A stretch of 64,000 bases of DNA, from positions 1 through 64,000 of the forward strand of contig SVKQ01000004.1 of NCBI GenBank assembly GCA_015068325.1. The letters are read 5' to 3'. The notes under the pieces were generated by a model that ran no database searches, was not told where the DNA came from, and saw only the letters and a program-made list of their open reading frames with translations. The position numbers and the translations under genes are program-made. Source of the stretch: Oscillospiraceae bacterium. Its GTDB lineage: Bacteria > Bacillota > Clostridia > Oscillospirales > Oscillospiraceae. Shown here piece by piece: positions 24,794 through 33,899 of this stretch (the first letter of the stretch is position 1; the number at the start of each line of letters is the position of its first letter).

Positions 24794-25439
24794 GGTCATG
24801 TACATCGGCGGCAGCGACACGCTTCCTCCACCGCTGCCCCGCGAGGAAGAAGCGGCACTGGTCGTCCGGCTGGATGCCGGGGACGAGACGGTCCGCCAAA
24901 CGCTGATCGAGCGCAATCTCCGGCTGGTGGTATATCTGGCCCGGCGGTTTGAAAATACCGGCATCAATATCGAGGATCTGATCTCTATCGGTACCATCGG
25001 CCTCATCAAGGCGGTGAACACCTTCCGGGCCGACAAGAACATCAAGCTGGCTACCTACGCTTCCCGCTGCATCGAAAATGAGATCTTGATGCATCTGCGC
25101 AAGACCAGCGGTATGCGCACAGAGGTCAGTTTCGACGAGCCGCTGAACACTGACTGGGACGGTAAGGAGCTGCTGCTCAGCGATGTGCTGGGCACCGACG
25201 GCGATATCGTGATGCGGCCCATCGAGGCCGACGTGGACCGTCAGATCCTGCACACGGCCGTCTCCCGCCTCAACAGCCGCGAGCGGGATATCATCACCAT
25301 GCGCTTCGGCCTGCGGGGACACAAGGAACTGACACAGAAGGAGGTGGCCGACCGATTAGGCATCTCCCAGTCTTATATCTCACGTCTGGAAAAGCGTATC
25401 ATCGCCCGCCTGCGCAGCGAGATCCAGAAGATCGGATAA
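24735..25439 (+). CDS. sigE: RNA polymerase sporulation sigma factor sigma-E (pro-form)
   Basis: Encodes 234 aa. Early mother-cell sigma factor. The N-terminal ~25 residues are the basic pro-sequence, ending at the known cleavage neighbourhood [15 protein letters not shown]. Region 2 ([54 protein letters not shown]) and the region 4 helix-turn-helix ([24 protein letters not shown]) are intact. ATG 24735 lies inside the 3' end of spoIIGA. sigG, often next in other genomes, is not present; 190 bp without a gene or clear terminator follow. Confidence 0.95.
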   Translation: MTGIWRAMRRWLRRRIRPCKVMYIGGSDTLPPPLPREEEAALVVRLDAGDETVRQTLIERNLRLVVYLARRFENTGINIEDLISIGTIGLIKAVNTFRADKNIKLATYASRCIENEILMHLRKTSGMRTEVSFDEPLNTDWDGKELLLSDVLGTDGDIVMRPIEADVDRQILHTAVSRLNSRERDIITMRFGLRGHKELTQKEVADRLGISQSYISRLEKRIIARLRSEIQKIG

Positions 25440-25557
25440 GACAAATGAAGAGATTTTGTACGCAATACAAAGACAAACATTGCTATTCTATGCACATAAC
25501 TGGTTTTATGACGAAAAATGTGCTCAAATTTTGTGCAAATAGTAGATGGTAAAGGGA

Positions 25558-25586
25558 TTGACTTTCCTGCTTTAGAACGCTAAAAT
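25558..25586 (+). promoter_or_regulatory. sigma-A-type promoter of the two-TM gene
   Basis: TTGACT (25558-25563), 17-bp spacer, TAAAAT (25581-25586). Confidence 0.7.
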
Positions 25587-25628
25587 GAGGGCAATTCACA
25601 CGACAGCAAGCGAAAGGAGCGGAGCAGC

Positions 25629-25865
25629 ATGATGCAGCACAGAATGCGTACCAACATGGCTCCTGCGTCCGCCGGTATGGCAGACGCCTGTTTCGCCTGC
25701 TCCTTGATCGCGGTCATTTTGGGCACCATTGCGATGGTGTCCATTTTTTCTGTTCTCGTATGCGGGGTATCCCTGCTGGGGCTGTCCATCCTGGTATGCC
25801 TGGTCATTATTCCGGTTTGCCTGATCCCCTATGGCATGCCGACGGTGCTGGAAACGCGAAGGTGA
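25629..25865 (+). CDS. small two-helix membrane protein, unknown
   Basis: Encodes 78 aa. Start MMQHRMRTNMAPASAGMAD is polar, then two adjoining hydrophobic segments (about residues 21-46 and 48-68: FACSLIAVILGTIAMVSIFS, LLGLSILVCLVIIPVCLI), then a short polar tail. AAAGGAGCGGAG lies 8 nt before the ATG, a strong promoter precedes and a strong terminator follows, so it is very likely expressed. It sits between sigE and the amino acid transporter. No family recognised. Confidence 0.6.
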   Translation: MMQHRMRTNMAPASAGMADACFACSLIAVILGTIAMVSIFSVLVCGVSLLGLSILVCLVIIPVCLIPYGMPTVLETRR

Positions 25866-25881
25866 TTTGACGATCACACGA

Positions 25882-25915
25882 GAGCGGTCCCGCCGGCGGC
25901 GGGACCGCTCTTTTA
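25882..25915 (+). terminator. terminator between the two-TM gene and livJ
   Basis: A 12-bp GC stem GAGCGGTCCCGC (25882-25893 with 25899-25910) followed by TTTTAT. It ends only about 35 bp before the livJ start. Confidence 0.85.
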
Positions 25916-25952
25916 TGATGGATATGTGCAACATTTGAAAGGAGAAAAGATG

Positions 25953-27191
25953 ATGAAAAAGAAAGTATTTGCTCTTGTGATGGCCATGGTCATGGTATGG
26001 AGCCTGGCCGCCTGCGGAGGGGGCTCCAACAACAGCGGCGGAAACAACAACAGCAGCGGGGGGGACAGCAACACCTCCGGCGACGAAGCCCAGGAGATCG
26101 TGGTGGCCCTGATCACCAACACCACCGGTGACTACGCCAACTACGGACTGCCCGTCCACAACGCCGCCATGATGTACTTCGAGGAAGTGAACGCTGCCGG
26201 CGGCATCAACGGCAAGCAGCTGAAGATCCTGGAGTACGATGACAAGGCGGATGGCACCGAGTCCACGAACGCGCTGAATCTGGCCGTGCAGAACGGCGCC
26301 ACGGCGGTGCTGGGCTCCGTGCTGACCGGTGCCACCATCGCCCTGGCCGACGCTACCTATGAGCTCAATCTGCCCCAGATCACGGCCTCTGCCACGGCGT
26401 TGAACGTGACCCAGATCGATCCCGACGATCCCAACGGCGAGGTGCGTACCAACGTGTTCCGCGCCTGCTTCACCGATCCCTACCAGGGCGAGCTGATGGC
26501 AGATTACGCCTACAATAAGATGGGCGCCCGCACGGCAGCCATCCTCTATGAATCCGGCAGCGACTATTCCGAGGGCCTGATGAACGCCTTCACCGCCAAG
26601 GCCAAGGAGGTCGGCATGGAGATCGTGGGCAGTGAGGCTTTTGCCACCGGCGACAAGGACTTCAAGGCCCAGCTGACCAACATTGTCAACGCGAACCCCG
26701 ACGTGGTGTATTTTCCCTTCTACTATGCGGAGGCCGGTGTGGCCGTGACCCAGGCCCGCACTTTGGGCCTGAAGCAGACCATCCTCGGTGGTGACGGCTT
26801 CGGCGGCATCAAGGACTATGCCTCCGCCGAAGACCTGGAGGGTACCATCTACTGCTCTGGCTATGCCCCCGGCACCGATTCCGTGAAGGACTTCGAGGCC
26901 GGCTATAAGGCCAAGTACAACGAGGATGTGCCCAACATGTTCGCTCCGCTGGCCTACGACGCGGCCATGATCCTCTGCAAGGGTCTGGAGGCGGCCGAGG
27001 CCAAGGGATTGACCCCCGGCAGCGACGAGTATAAGCAGACTGTGATCGACACCATCGCTGCCATGGACGGCGTGGCGGGCATCACCGGCAGCTACAGCTT
27101 CGACGAGTACAATAACCCCGAGAAGCCCGTGGCCATGATCATGCTGAAGGACGGCGCCGAGATCTTCGACGCCATGTATGAGATGAAGTAA
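25953..27191 (+). CDS. livJ: branched-chain amino acid ABC transporter, substrate-binding lipoprotein
   Basis: Encodes 412 aa. N-terminal signal peptide with lipobox SLAAC then a Gly/Ser/Asn-rich linker (CGGGSNNSGGNNNSSGGDSN), so a membrane-tethered receptor outside the cell. The body matches the LivJ/type I periplasmic-binding fold: IVVALITNTTGDYANYG, AALWYFEEVNAAGGINGK-like AAMMYFEEVNAAGGINGK, ATAVLGSVLTGATIALA. Ligand specificity (Leu/Ile/Val or other) is not readable. ATG 25953 is 8 nt after AAAGGAG; ATG 25950 is also possible. First gene of livJ-livH-livM-livG-livF. No promoter is evident in the ~35 bp after the preceding terminator. Confidence 0.9.
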   Translation: MKKKVFALVMAMVMVWSLAACGGGSNNSGGNNNSSGGDSNTSGDEAQEIVVALITNTTGDYANYGLPVHNAAMMYFEEVNAAGGINGKQLKILEYDDKADGTESTNALNLAVQNGATAVLGSVLTGATIALADATYELNLPQITASATALNVTQIDPDDPNGEVRTNVFRACFTDPYQGELMADYAYNKMGARTAAILYESGSDYSEGLMNAFTAKAKEVGMEIVGSEAFATGDKDFKAQLTNIVNANPDVVYFPFYYAEAGVAVTQARTLGLKQTILGGDGFGGIKDYASAEDLEGTIYCSGYAPGTDSVKDFEAGYKAKYNEDVPNMFAPLAYDAAMILCKGLEAAEAKGLTPGSDEYKQTVIDTIAAMDGVAGITGSYSFDEYNNPEKPVAMIMLKDGAEIFDAMYEMK

Positions 27192-27201
27192 GCCCATGCG
27201 C

Positions 27202-27236
27202 ACAGCGTGTGGAAGCAGCCCGCTTCCACACGCTGT
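27202..27236 (+). promoter_or_regulatory. stem-loop between livJ and livH
   Basis: A 15-bp perfect stem ACAGCGTGTGGAAGC (27202-27216 with 27222-27236), 5-nt loop, no U-run. It probably protects the livJ mRNA 3' end or lowers expression of the permease genes relative to the binding protein. Confidence 0.65.
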
Positions 27237-27343
27237 TAGCGCACCGGAAGGTGTGTGGCGGCTCTTCGAGGGCTGCCGTTGGAGAAAAACGGCGGTCATC
27301 GAAGCGCTGCCCGATCCGGCCCGTGCCGGGAAAGGATCCGTTA

Positions 27344-28228
27344 ATGAATGTGCTATCTCTGATTTTTCTGCAGCTGATCAACGGTCTGCAGTCCGGTTCG
27401 ATCTACGCACTGGTGGCGCTGGGATACAGCATGGTATACGGCGTCATCCTGCTGCTGAACTTTGCCCACGGCGATGTCATCATGGTGGGCGCCTATATGG
27501 TGTACTATTCCATCACCATGTTCGGTTTCCACCCCGTTACGTCGATGCTGCTGGCAGTGGCCGCCTGTACGCTGCTGGGCGTCCTGGTGGAAAAGGTGGC
27601 CTACACACCGCTGCGCTCGGCGCCACGCCTGAGTCTGCTGATCACCGCCATCGGTGTGTCGTTCCTGCTGGAAAACGGCGCGCAGCTGTTGTTTGGTGCT
27701 GACGCCAAGCGCGTGGAGTCTCTTATCAACGGGGCTTTCCGCATCGGTGAGGCCCAGATCAGCTACACGGCTGTGGTGACCATCGGCGTGATGGTGCTGT
27801 CCATGGTGCTGCTGACGCTGTTGGTCCGGCGTACCAAGCTGGGCAAGGCCATGCGGGCTGTGTCGGAGGACATGAGCGCCGCGCAGCTGATGGGTGCCAG
27901 CCTCAACATGACCATCATGTTCACCTTTGCCGTGGGTTCTGCGCTGGCAGGCATCGGCTCGGTGCTGTACGTATGCGCCTATAACCAGGCCTCGCCCACC
28001 ATGGGCAGTATGCTGGGCCTGAAGGCCTTCGTGGCGGCGGTGCTGGGTGGCATCGGTTCCATCCCCGGCGCCATGATCGGCGGCCTGGCCATCGGCCTTC
28101 TGGAGGCGCTGGTTTCCGCGGTGGGCCTGTCCGGCTGGAAGGACGCTGCCGTCTTCGCGATCCTGATCATCGTGCTGCTGGTCAAGCCGACGGGCATCCT
28201 GGGCAAACGTACCCAGGAGAAGGTGTAA
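27344..28228 (+). CDS. livH: branched-chain amino acid ABC transporter permease LivH
   Basis: Encodes 294 aa. Polytopic inner-membrane permease with about eight hydrophobic helices. FLQLINGLQSGSIYALVALGYSMVYGVILLLNFAHGD is the LivH N-terminal signature, and GLKAFVAAVLGGIGSIPGAMIGG is the conserved cytoplasmic coupling region. ATG 27344 follows AAAGGA. 152 bp, including the stem-loop, separate it from livJ; livM follows after 13 bp. Confidence 0.93.
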   Translation: MNVLSLIFLQLINGLQSGSIYALVALGYSMVYGVILLLNFAHGDVIMVGAYMVYYSITMFGFHPVTSMLLAVAACTLLGVLVEKVAYTPLRSAPRLSLLITAIGVSFLLENGAQLLFGADAKRVESLINGAFRIGEAQISYTAVVTIGVMVLSMVLLTLLVRRTKLGKAMRAVSEDMSAAQLMGASLNMTIMFTFAVGSALAGIGSVLYVCAYNQASPTMGSMLGLKAFVAAVLGGIGSIPGAMIGGLAIGLLEALVSAVGLSGWKDAAVFAILIIVLLVKPTGILGKRTQEKV

Positions 28229-28241
28229 GGAGGGCAGCAAC

Positions 28242-29349
<1,108 letters not shown>

Positions 29350-29357
<8 letters not shown>

Positions 29358-30192
29358 CACGAAGACCAGATTGGTGCCGGTCCCCTCGACCGCGCTGATT
29401 CCCGAGCGCGACAGCGATAAATCCCCCATCCTGCGCTGCATCGACCTGGGCATCACCTTTGGCGGCCTGAAGGCCGTGGAGGGCTTCGACCTGGTCCTGG
29501 GCCGCACGGAGATCGCCGGCCTGATCGGTCCCAACGGCGCGGGCAAGACCACGGTCTTCAACCTGCTGACAAAGGTATATCAGCCCACCAAGGGCACCAT
29601 CCTGCTGGACGGTCAGGATACAAACGGCATGACCACCGCCCAGGTGAACCACGCTGGTATCGCCAGAACGTTCCAGAACATCCGGCTGTTCCCCACCCTG
29701 ACGGTGGAGGAGAACGTCACCGTGGCCATGAATGCCCAAATGCGTTATGGGCTCCTCAGCGGCATGTTCCGCCTGCCGTCCTATTGGAAGGAGGAAAGGG
29801 TGGCCCATGAGCGGGCCATGGAGCTGCTGAGCATCTTCTCCATGGAGAATATGGCCTCTTGGCAGGCTGGCTCGCTGCCCTACGGCGCCCAGCGCCGGTT
29901 GGAGATCGTGCGGGCGCTGGCCACCAACCCCAGCCTGCTGCTGCTGGATGAGCCGGCGGCCGGCATGAATCCGTCAGAGACGGCGGAGCTGATGGAGCAC
30001 ATCCGCCAGATCCGCGACACGTTTCAGATCGCCATTTTGCTCATCGAGCACGACATGAACCTGGTGATGAACATTTGCGAGGGCATCTGCGTCCTCAACT
30101 TCGGCCGGGTCATTGCCAAGGGCTCGCCGGAGGACATCCAGTCCAACCCGGCGGTGATCGAGGCATATCTGGGCAAGCAGAAGGAGGCGTGA
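29350..30192 (+). CDS. livG: branched-chain amino acid ABC transporter ATPase LivG
   Basis: Encodes 280 aa. Walker A GPNGAGKTT, family-specific GIARTFQNIRLFPTLTVEENV, Walker B LLLLDEPAAGMNP, and C-terminal HDMNLVMNICEGICVLNFGRVIAKG. The ABC signature region reads LPYGAQRRLEIVRALATNP, the LivG variant of LSxGxQ. An N-terminal extension of ~28 residues precedes the first strand. Its ATG lies inside the end of livM; livF begins 2 nt after its stop. Confidence 0.94.
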
Positions 30193-30194
30193 CC

Positions 30195-30902
30195 ATGGAG
30201 CCGATTCTGAAGATCGATCGTATCAATGTGTACTACGGCAGCATCCATGCCATCAAGGATATCTCCTTCGAAGTGAACCAGGGCGAGATCGTCACGCTGA
30301 TCGGCGCCAACGGCGCCGGCAAATCCACCACGCTGAACACCGTCGTGGGTCTGTTGCGCAGCAGGACCGGGTCCGTGACTTTCATGGGCGAAAACGTCAG
30401 CCGTGTCCCCTGCCACAAGATGGTGGCAAAGGGCATCGCCATGGTGCCGGAGGGTCGCCGCGTCTTCACCCAGATGACGGTGCAGGAGAACCTGGAGATG
30501 GGCGCCTACTGCCGCAAGGGACGCATCGGTGACAGTCTGGACCGTGTCTATGAGCAGTTTCCCCGTCTGAAGGAGCGCCGCCGCCAGGTGGCCGGTACGC
30601 TCTCCGGCGGCGAGCAGCAGATGCTGGCCATGGGCCGGGCGCTGATGAGCGAGCCGAAGGTGCTGATGATGGACGAGCCCAGCATGGGCCTGGCACCCAT
30701 CCTGGTGGAGCAGATATTCAACATCATCCAGGATCTGCACCGTTCCGGCGCCACCATTTTGCTGGTGGAGCAGAATGCTCAGGCCGCGCTGTCTGTGGCG
30801 GATCGCGGCTATGTACTGGAGACGGGTCATATCGTCACCACCGGCACCGGCGAGGAGCTGTTGGCTTCCCCGGCCATCAAAAAGGCATATCTTGGCGGAT
30901 AA
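30195..30902 (+). CDS. livF: branched-chain amino acid ABC transporter ATPase LivF
   Basis: Encodes 235 aa. Second ATPase of the pair. ILKIDRINVYYGSIHAIKDISFEVNQGEIVTLIGANGAGKST, GIAMVPEGRRVFTQMTVQENLEMG, signature LSGGEQQMLAMGRALMS and Walker B VLMMDEPSMGLAP are all typical of LivF. It is the last gene of the operon and is followed by a terminator. ATG 30195 follows AAGGAGG. Confidence 0.95.
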   Translation: MEPILKIDRINVYYGSIHAIKDISFEVNQGEIVTLIGANGAGKSTTLNTVVGLLRSRTGSVTFMGENVSRVPCHKMVAKGIAMVPEGRRVFTQMTVQENLEMGAYCRKGRIGDSLDRVYEQFPRLKERRRQVAGTLSGGEQQMLAMGRALMSEPKVLMMDEPSMGLAPILVEQIFNIIQDLHRSGATILLVEQNAQAALSVADRGYVLETGHIVTTGTGEELLASPAIKKAYLGG

Positions 30903-30916
30903 ACCCGTACAAAAGA

Positions 30917-30944
30917 CGCCGTCGGCTTTGCCGGCGGCGCTTTT
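30917..30944 (+). terminator. terminator of the liv operon
   Basis: A 10-bp stem CGCCGTCGGC (30917-30926 with 30930-30939, one G-U pair) followed by CTTTTCGTT. Confidence 0.7.
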
Positions 30945-31014
30945 CGTTCGCTTCTAAATCCTGCCGCCAATGCATAGACATGGAGCAACAAGCTGTTACG
31001 GCGGAGGGAGCATT

Positions 31015-32496
31015 ATGAATCAAACCACATCCATCTATCAGGACATGGCTGTTCGCACGGGCAACAGCATCTATATCGGTGTCGTGGGCCCGGTCCGCAC
31101 GGGCAAGTCCACCTTCATCAAGCGCTTCATGGAGACACAGGTCATCCCCAACATCGGCGATGACTTCCGCCGCGACAGGGCCCGGGACGAGCTGCCACAG
31201 AGCGGCTCCGGCCGCACGATCATGACGGCGGAGCCCAAGTTCGTGCCGGAGGAGGCGGTAGAGGTCCGGCTGGCGGACGGCGTCTCCTGCTCCGTCCGCT
31301 TGATCGACTGCGTGGGCTATATGGTGCCCGGCGCCATGGGCCAGTACGAGGATCTGGCACCCCGCATGGTGATGACCCCCTGGTATGACCACGAGATCCC
31401 TATGCCGGAGGCGGCGGAGCTGGGCACCCGCAAGGTCATCACCGACCACTCAACCGTGGGCATTGTCGTCACCACCGACGGCACGGTGACCGAGATACCT
31501 CGGGAGGACTACCGGGAGGCGGAGGAGCGTGTGATCCGGGAACTGCAGGAGATCGGCAAGCCCTTTATCGTGCTGCTGAACTCCCGCCAGCCGGAGAGCG
31601 CCGCCGCTGTTGCTGCGGCGGAGGAGATCCGCCACCGCTGCGGCGCCGAATGCCTGCCCGTCAACTGCCAGGAGCTGGATGAGGAGGCGGTGACGGAACT
31701 GCTCCGCGCGCTGCTGTATGAGTTCCCGCTGCAGGAACTGGATGTTTTTCTGCCCGCCTGGGTGGATGCGCTGCCGGTGGAGCACCCCATCCGCAGCCGA
31801 CTCTACCAGACCATCCGCCAACAGACCGGTCAACTGCAGCACATCCGCCAGCTTGAGGGGTGTATGGCGGCGCTGGCGGGGGAGGAGAGTGTGGCGTCGG
31901 CGGAGCTGCGGACCGTGGATCTGGGGACCGGCGTGGCTGCAGCGGAGATCGTGATGCCCCGGAAGTTGTTCTATCAGACTCTCAGCGACCGCTCCGGCCT
32001 GACGGTGGCCGACGACGGAGACCTGATGGAGCAGCTGACGGCGCTGGCCGCCGTCAAGAGCGAATACGACAAGGTAGCCGGGGCGCTGCGGGAGGCCCGG
32101 GAGACCGGCTACGGCATCGTTGTGCCCGGTGTGGAGGAGCTGGATTTGGAGGACCCGGAGATTGTTCGGCAGGGCGGCCGTTACGGCGTGCGCATGAAGG
32201 CCAGCGCCCCGTCTATCCACATGATCCGGGCGGACATCGAGACCACCGTATCACCCATCGTGGGCAACGAGAAGCAGTCGGAGGATATGGTGAATTATCT
32301 CCTGCAGGAGTTCGAGGGCGACACCGGCAAGCTTTGGCAGTCCAATATCTTTGGCCGCAGCTTCCACGAAATCGTGGGCGACGACCTGCAGGCCAAGCTC
32401 AAGCGCATGCCGGAGGACGCGCGGAAGAAGATGCGCCAGGCGCTGGAGCGCATCATCAACGAGGGCAGCGGAGGTCTGATCTGCATCATCCTGTGA
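31015..32496 (+). CDS. spoIVA: stage IV sporulation protein A (spore coat morphogenetic ATPase)
   Basis: Encodes 493 aa. ATP-driven polymer that forms the basement layer of the spore coat on the outer forespore membrane. Start SIYQDMAVRTGNSIYIGVVGPVRTGKST includes Walker A (residues 25-32); LIDCVGYMVPGA and VGIVVTTDGTV are family blocks; the C-terminus GGLICIIL is the conserved anchoring end. GGAGGG precedes ATG 31015. Upstream, CATAGACAT (30973-30981) resembles a sigma-E -10, with only a weak -35 (TCTAAAT, 30953-30959), so sigma-E control is plausible but not well supported by sequence. Confidence 0.96.
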   Translation: MNQTTSIYQDMAVRTGNSIYIGVVGPVRTGKSTFIKRFMETQVIPNIGDDFRRDRARDELPQSGSGRTIMTAEPKFVPEEAVEVRLADGVSCSVRLIDCVGYMVPGAMGQYEDLAPRMVMTPWYDHEIPMPEAAELGTRKVITDHSTVGIVVTTDGTVTEIPREDYREAEERVIRELQEIGKPFIVLLNSRQPESAAAVAAAEEIRHRCGAECLPVNCQELDEEAVTELLRALLYEFPLQELDVFLPAWVDALPVEHPIRSRLYQTIRQQTGQLQHIRQLEGCMAALAGEESVASAELRTVDLGTGVAAAEIVMPRKLFYQTLSDRSGLTVADDGDLMEQLTALAAVKSEYDKVAGALREARETGYGIVVPGVEELDLEDPEIVRQGGRYGVRMKASAPSIHMIRADIETTVSPIVGNEKQSEDMVNYLLQEFEGDTGKLWQSNIFGRSFHEIVGDDLQAKLKRMPEDARKKMRQALERIINEGSGGLICIIL

Positions 32497-32502
32497 CGAG
32501 GG

Positions 32503-32529
32503 GGGCGACGGTCATCCGCCGCCCTTTTT
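32503..32529 (+). terminator. terminator of spoIVA
   Basis: A 9-bp stem (32503-32511 with 32516-32524, one mismatch) followed by TTTTTG. Confidence 0.7.
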
Positions 32530-32565
32530 GTGTGCCGGACGGGGCACTTCCGCCGTCGAATACCG

Positions 32566-32595
32566 TTGACAGCGTCCGCCGTGCCGCCGTATAAT
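32566..32595 (+). promoter_or_regulatory. consensus sigma-A promoter of the RNase/barstar pair
   Basis: TTGACA (32566-32571), 18-bp spacer, TATAAT (32590-32595); both hexamers perfect. Confidence 0.85.
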
Positions 32596-32626
32596 ATCGG
32601 CAGAATCAGTAAATGGCGGTGATGGG

Positions 32627-33199
32627 ATGAAGAGCATAAAGCGGTGGCTGGGCCTTGCCTTGGCGGCGGTGATCATCGTGGCGGCGGTGTACCAGTGGCT
32701 GCGCCCGGCGCAGGAGCCGGACGAGCCTGCCCCAAATCAGCAGCAAGAGACGGTGCTCCCCGGCGACGAAGGCGATGAGACACCGGCTGATCCGGCGCAG
32801 CCGGAGGACGGCGCAGGCGAGGACCCGGCGGCGCAGCCGGAGACGCTGCCGGAGGCCGGTACCTATACCACCCGGGACGATGTGGCGCTGTATCTCCACC
32901 TGTACGGCCATTTGCCAGGCAACTTCATCACCAAGCGCGAGGCAGAAAAGCTGGGCTGGCCCGGCGGTTCGTTGGAGCCCTACGCCCCCGGCTGCTGCAT
33001 CGGCGGCGACCGTTTCGGCAACTATGAGGGGAGCCTGCCCAAGAAAGACGGCCGCAGTTATAAGGAGTGCGACATCGACACACTGGGGACCGACAGCCGC
33101 GGTGCCAAGCGTATCGTGTACTCCAACGACGGACTGATTTATTACACAGAGGACCACTATAATACCTTTATACTGCTCTATGGAGAGGAGGCGGGCTGA
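32627..33199 (+). CDS. barnase-like secreted or membrane-anchored ribonuclease
   Basis: Encodes 190 aa: N-terminal hydrophobic anchor or signal (residues 5-24), an acidic/Pro-rich linker of ~50 residues, then a guanyl-specific ribonuclease domain (about 78-186). All catalytic positions of barnase have counterparts: Lys103 (ITKREAEKLGW), Arg143 (KDGRSY), Glu147 (KECDID), Arg158/Arg162 (DSRGAKRIVYS) and His177 (TEDHYNTF). It should therefore be an active RNase acting outside the membrane. The stop TGA overlaps the start of the barstar gene. A consensus promoter drives the pair. Confidence 0.9.
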   Translation: MKSIKRWLGLALAAVIIVAAVYQWLRPAQEPDEPAPNQQQETVLPGDEGDETPADPAQPEDGAGEDPAAQPETLPEAGTYTTRDDVALYLHLYGHLPGNFITKREAEKLGWPGGSLEPYAPGCCIGGDRFGNYEGSLPKKDGRSYKECDIDTLGTDSRGAKRIVYSNDGLIYYTEDHYNTFILLYGEEAG

Positions 33200-33441
33200 T
33201 GCGGCTGTTTTTGGACGGTGAGAAGCTGCCCTACCGGGGGCAGGTGCACCTCTACCTGGCGTATCATCTGCACTTTCCCGCGTGGTACGGCCAGAATTTG
33301 GACGCCCTTTACGACTGCCTGCTGGACCTGCGCGAGGACACCGAACTGGTGCTGCGCAACTGGAACGATCCGGCCCTGCGCCAGGTGCTGGAGGACGCCG
33401 CCGCAGACAACGACTGCCTGACGCTCACCGTGGAAGAGTAG
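33199..33441 (+). CDS. barstar-like ribonuclease inhibitor
   Basis: Encodes 80 aa. Short barstar-family protein. FPAWYGQNLDALYDCLLDL matches the barstar motif, in which Asp35 and Asp39 plug the RNase active site. No signal peptide is present, so it protects the cytoplasm from the RNase encoded directly upstream (TGATG overlap). Slightly shorter than B. amyloliquefaciens barstar (~90 aa). Confidence 0.9.
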   Translation: MRLFLDGEKLPYRGQVHLYLAYHLHFPAWYGQNLDALYDCLLDLREDTELVLRNWNDPALRQVLEDAAADNDCLTLTVEE

Positions 33442-33567
33442 GGGAGCGGCATCCCTGCCCCGGAGATTGACGCGGTGAGGAGACCATGAAAAGTGTATCT
33501 GTCTTCAAGATATGGTGCCTTGCATTTCTTTTCGTTGTTCCAGGCGGGGGGCCTCTTGACGCCCCTC

Positions 33568-33597
33568 TTGACAAACGCGCCGATTCTGTACTATACT
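33568..33597 (+). promoter_or_regulatory. sigma-A promoter of the valS T-box leader
   Basis: TTGACA (33568-33573), 18-bp spacer, TATACT (33592-33597). Confidence 0.75.
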
Positions 33598-33609
33598 GGT
33601 TGTCAGAAC

Positions 33610-33868
33610 ATGCGATGATGGGAAGTAGTAAGCGGTCTGCGGATGCGGAGAGAGGGAGCGGTTGGTGCAAGCTCCCATGAGGCGCCGCCCAAGTCGTCCC
33701 GGAGCTTCGTGGCTGAAGGTGTCAGTAGGCCGCGGCGGAGGCCCTCCGTTACCGGGGCGCGGCACGGCTGTGCCGGCGAAGTGCGGGAGCGATCCCGAAT
33801 GCAGGTGGTACCGCGGACCCATGGTTCGCCCTGTTTTGCCCTATGGCAAAGCGGGGCGTTTTGTTTTG
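33610..33868 (+). promoter_or_regulatory. T-box leader of valS, valine-type specifier
   Basis: Stem I carries the AAGTAGTAAG and AGAGAGGGAGCGGTTGGTGCAAGCTCCC-like apical features (33620-33680). The specifier position after CGCCGCCCAA appears to be GTC (Val), around 33692-33700. The invariant T-box AGGTGGTACCGCG is at 33803-33815. A 14-bp terminator stem (33827-33840 with 33845-33858) followed by TTTTGTTTT completes the attenuator. Uncharged tRNA-Val should block terminator formation and raise valS expression. A small ORF that overlaps this region is discounted. Confidence 0.9.
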
Positions 33869-33899
33869 CCGAAATACTGTAGAAAGTGAGCGCACATCT

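Noticed and set aside
33486..33680. Plus-strand 64-aa ORF with a fair ribosome site (GGTGAGGAG) and hydrophobic start
   Set aside because: It runs through the consensus valS promoter and stem I of the T-box, and its second half has no coding character. A short transcript there cannot be excluded, but a protein is unlikely.
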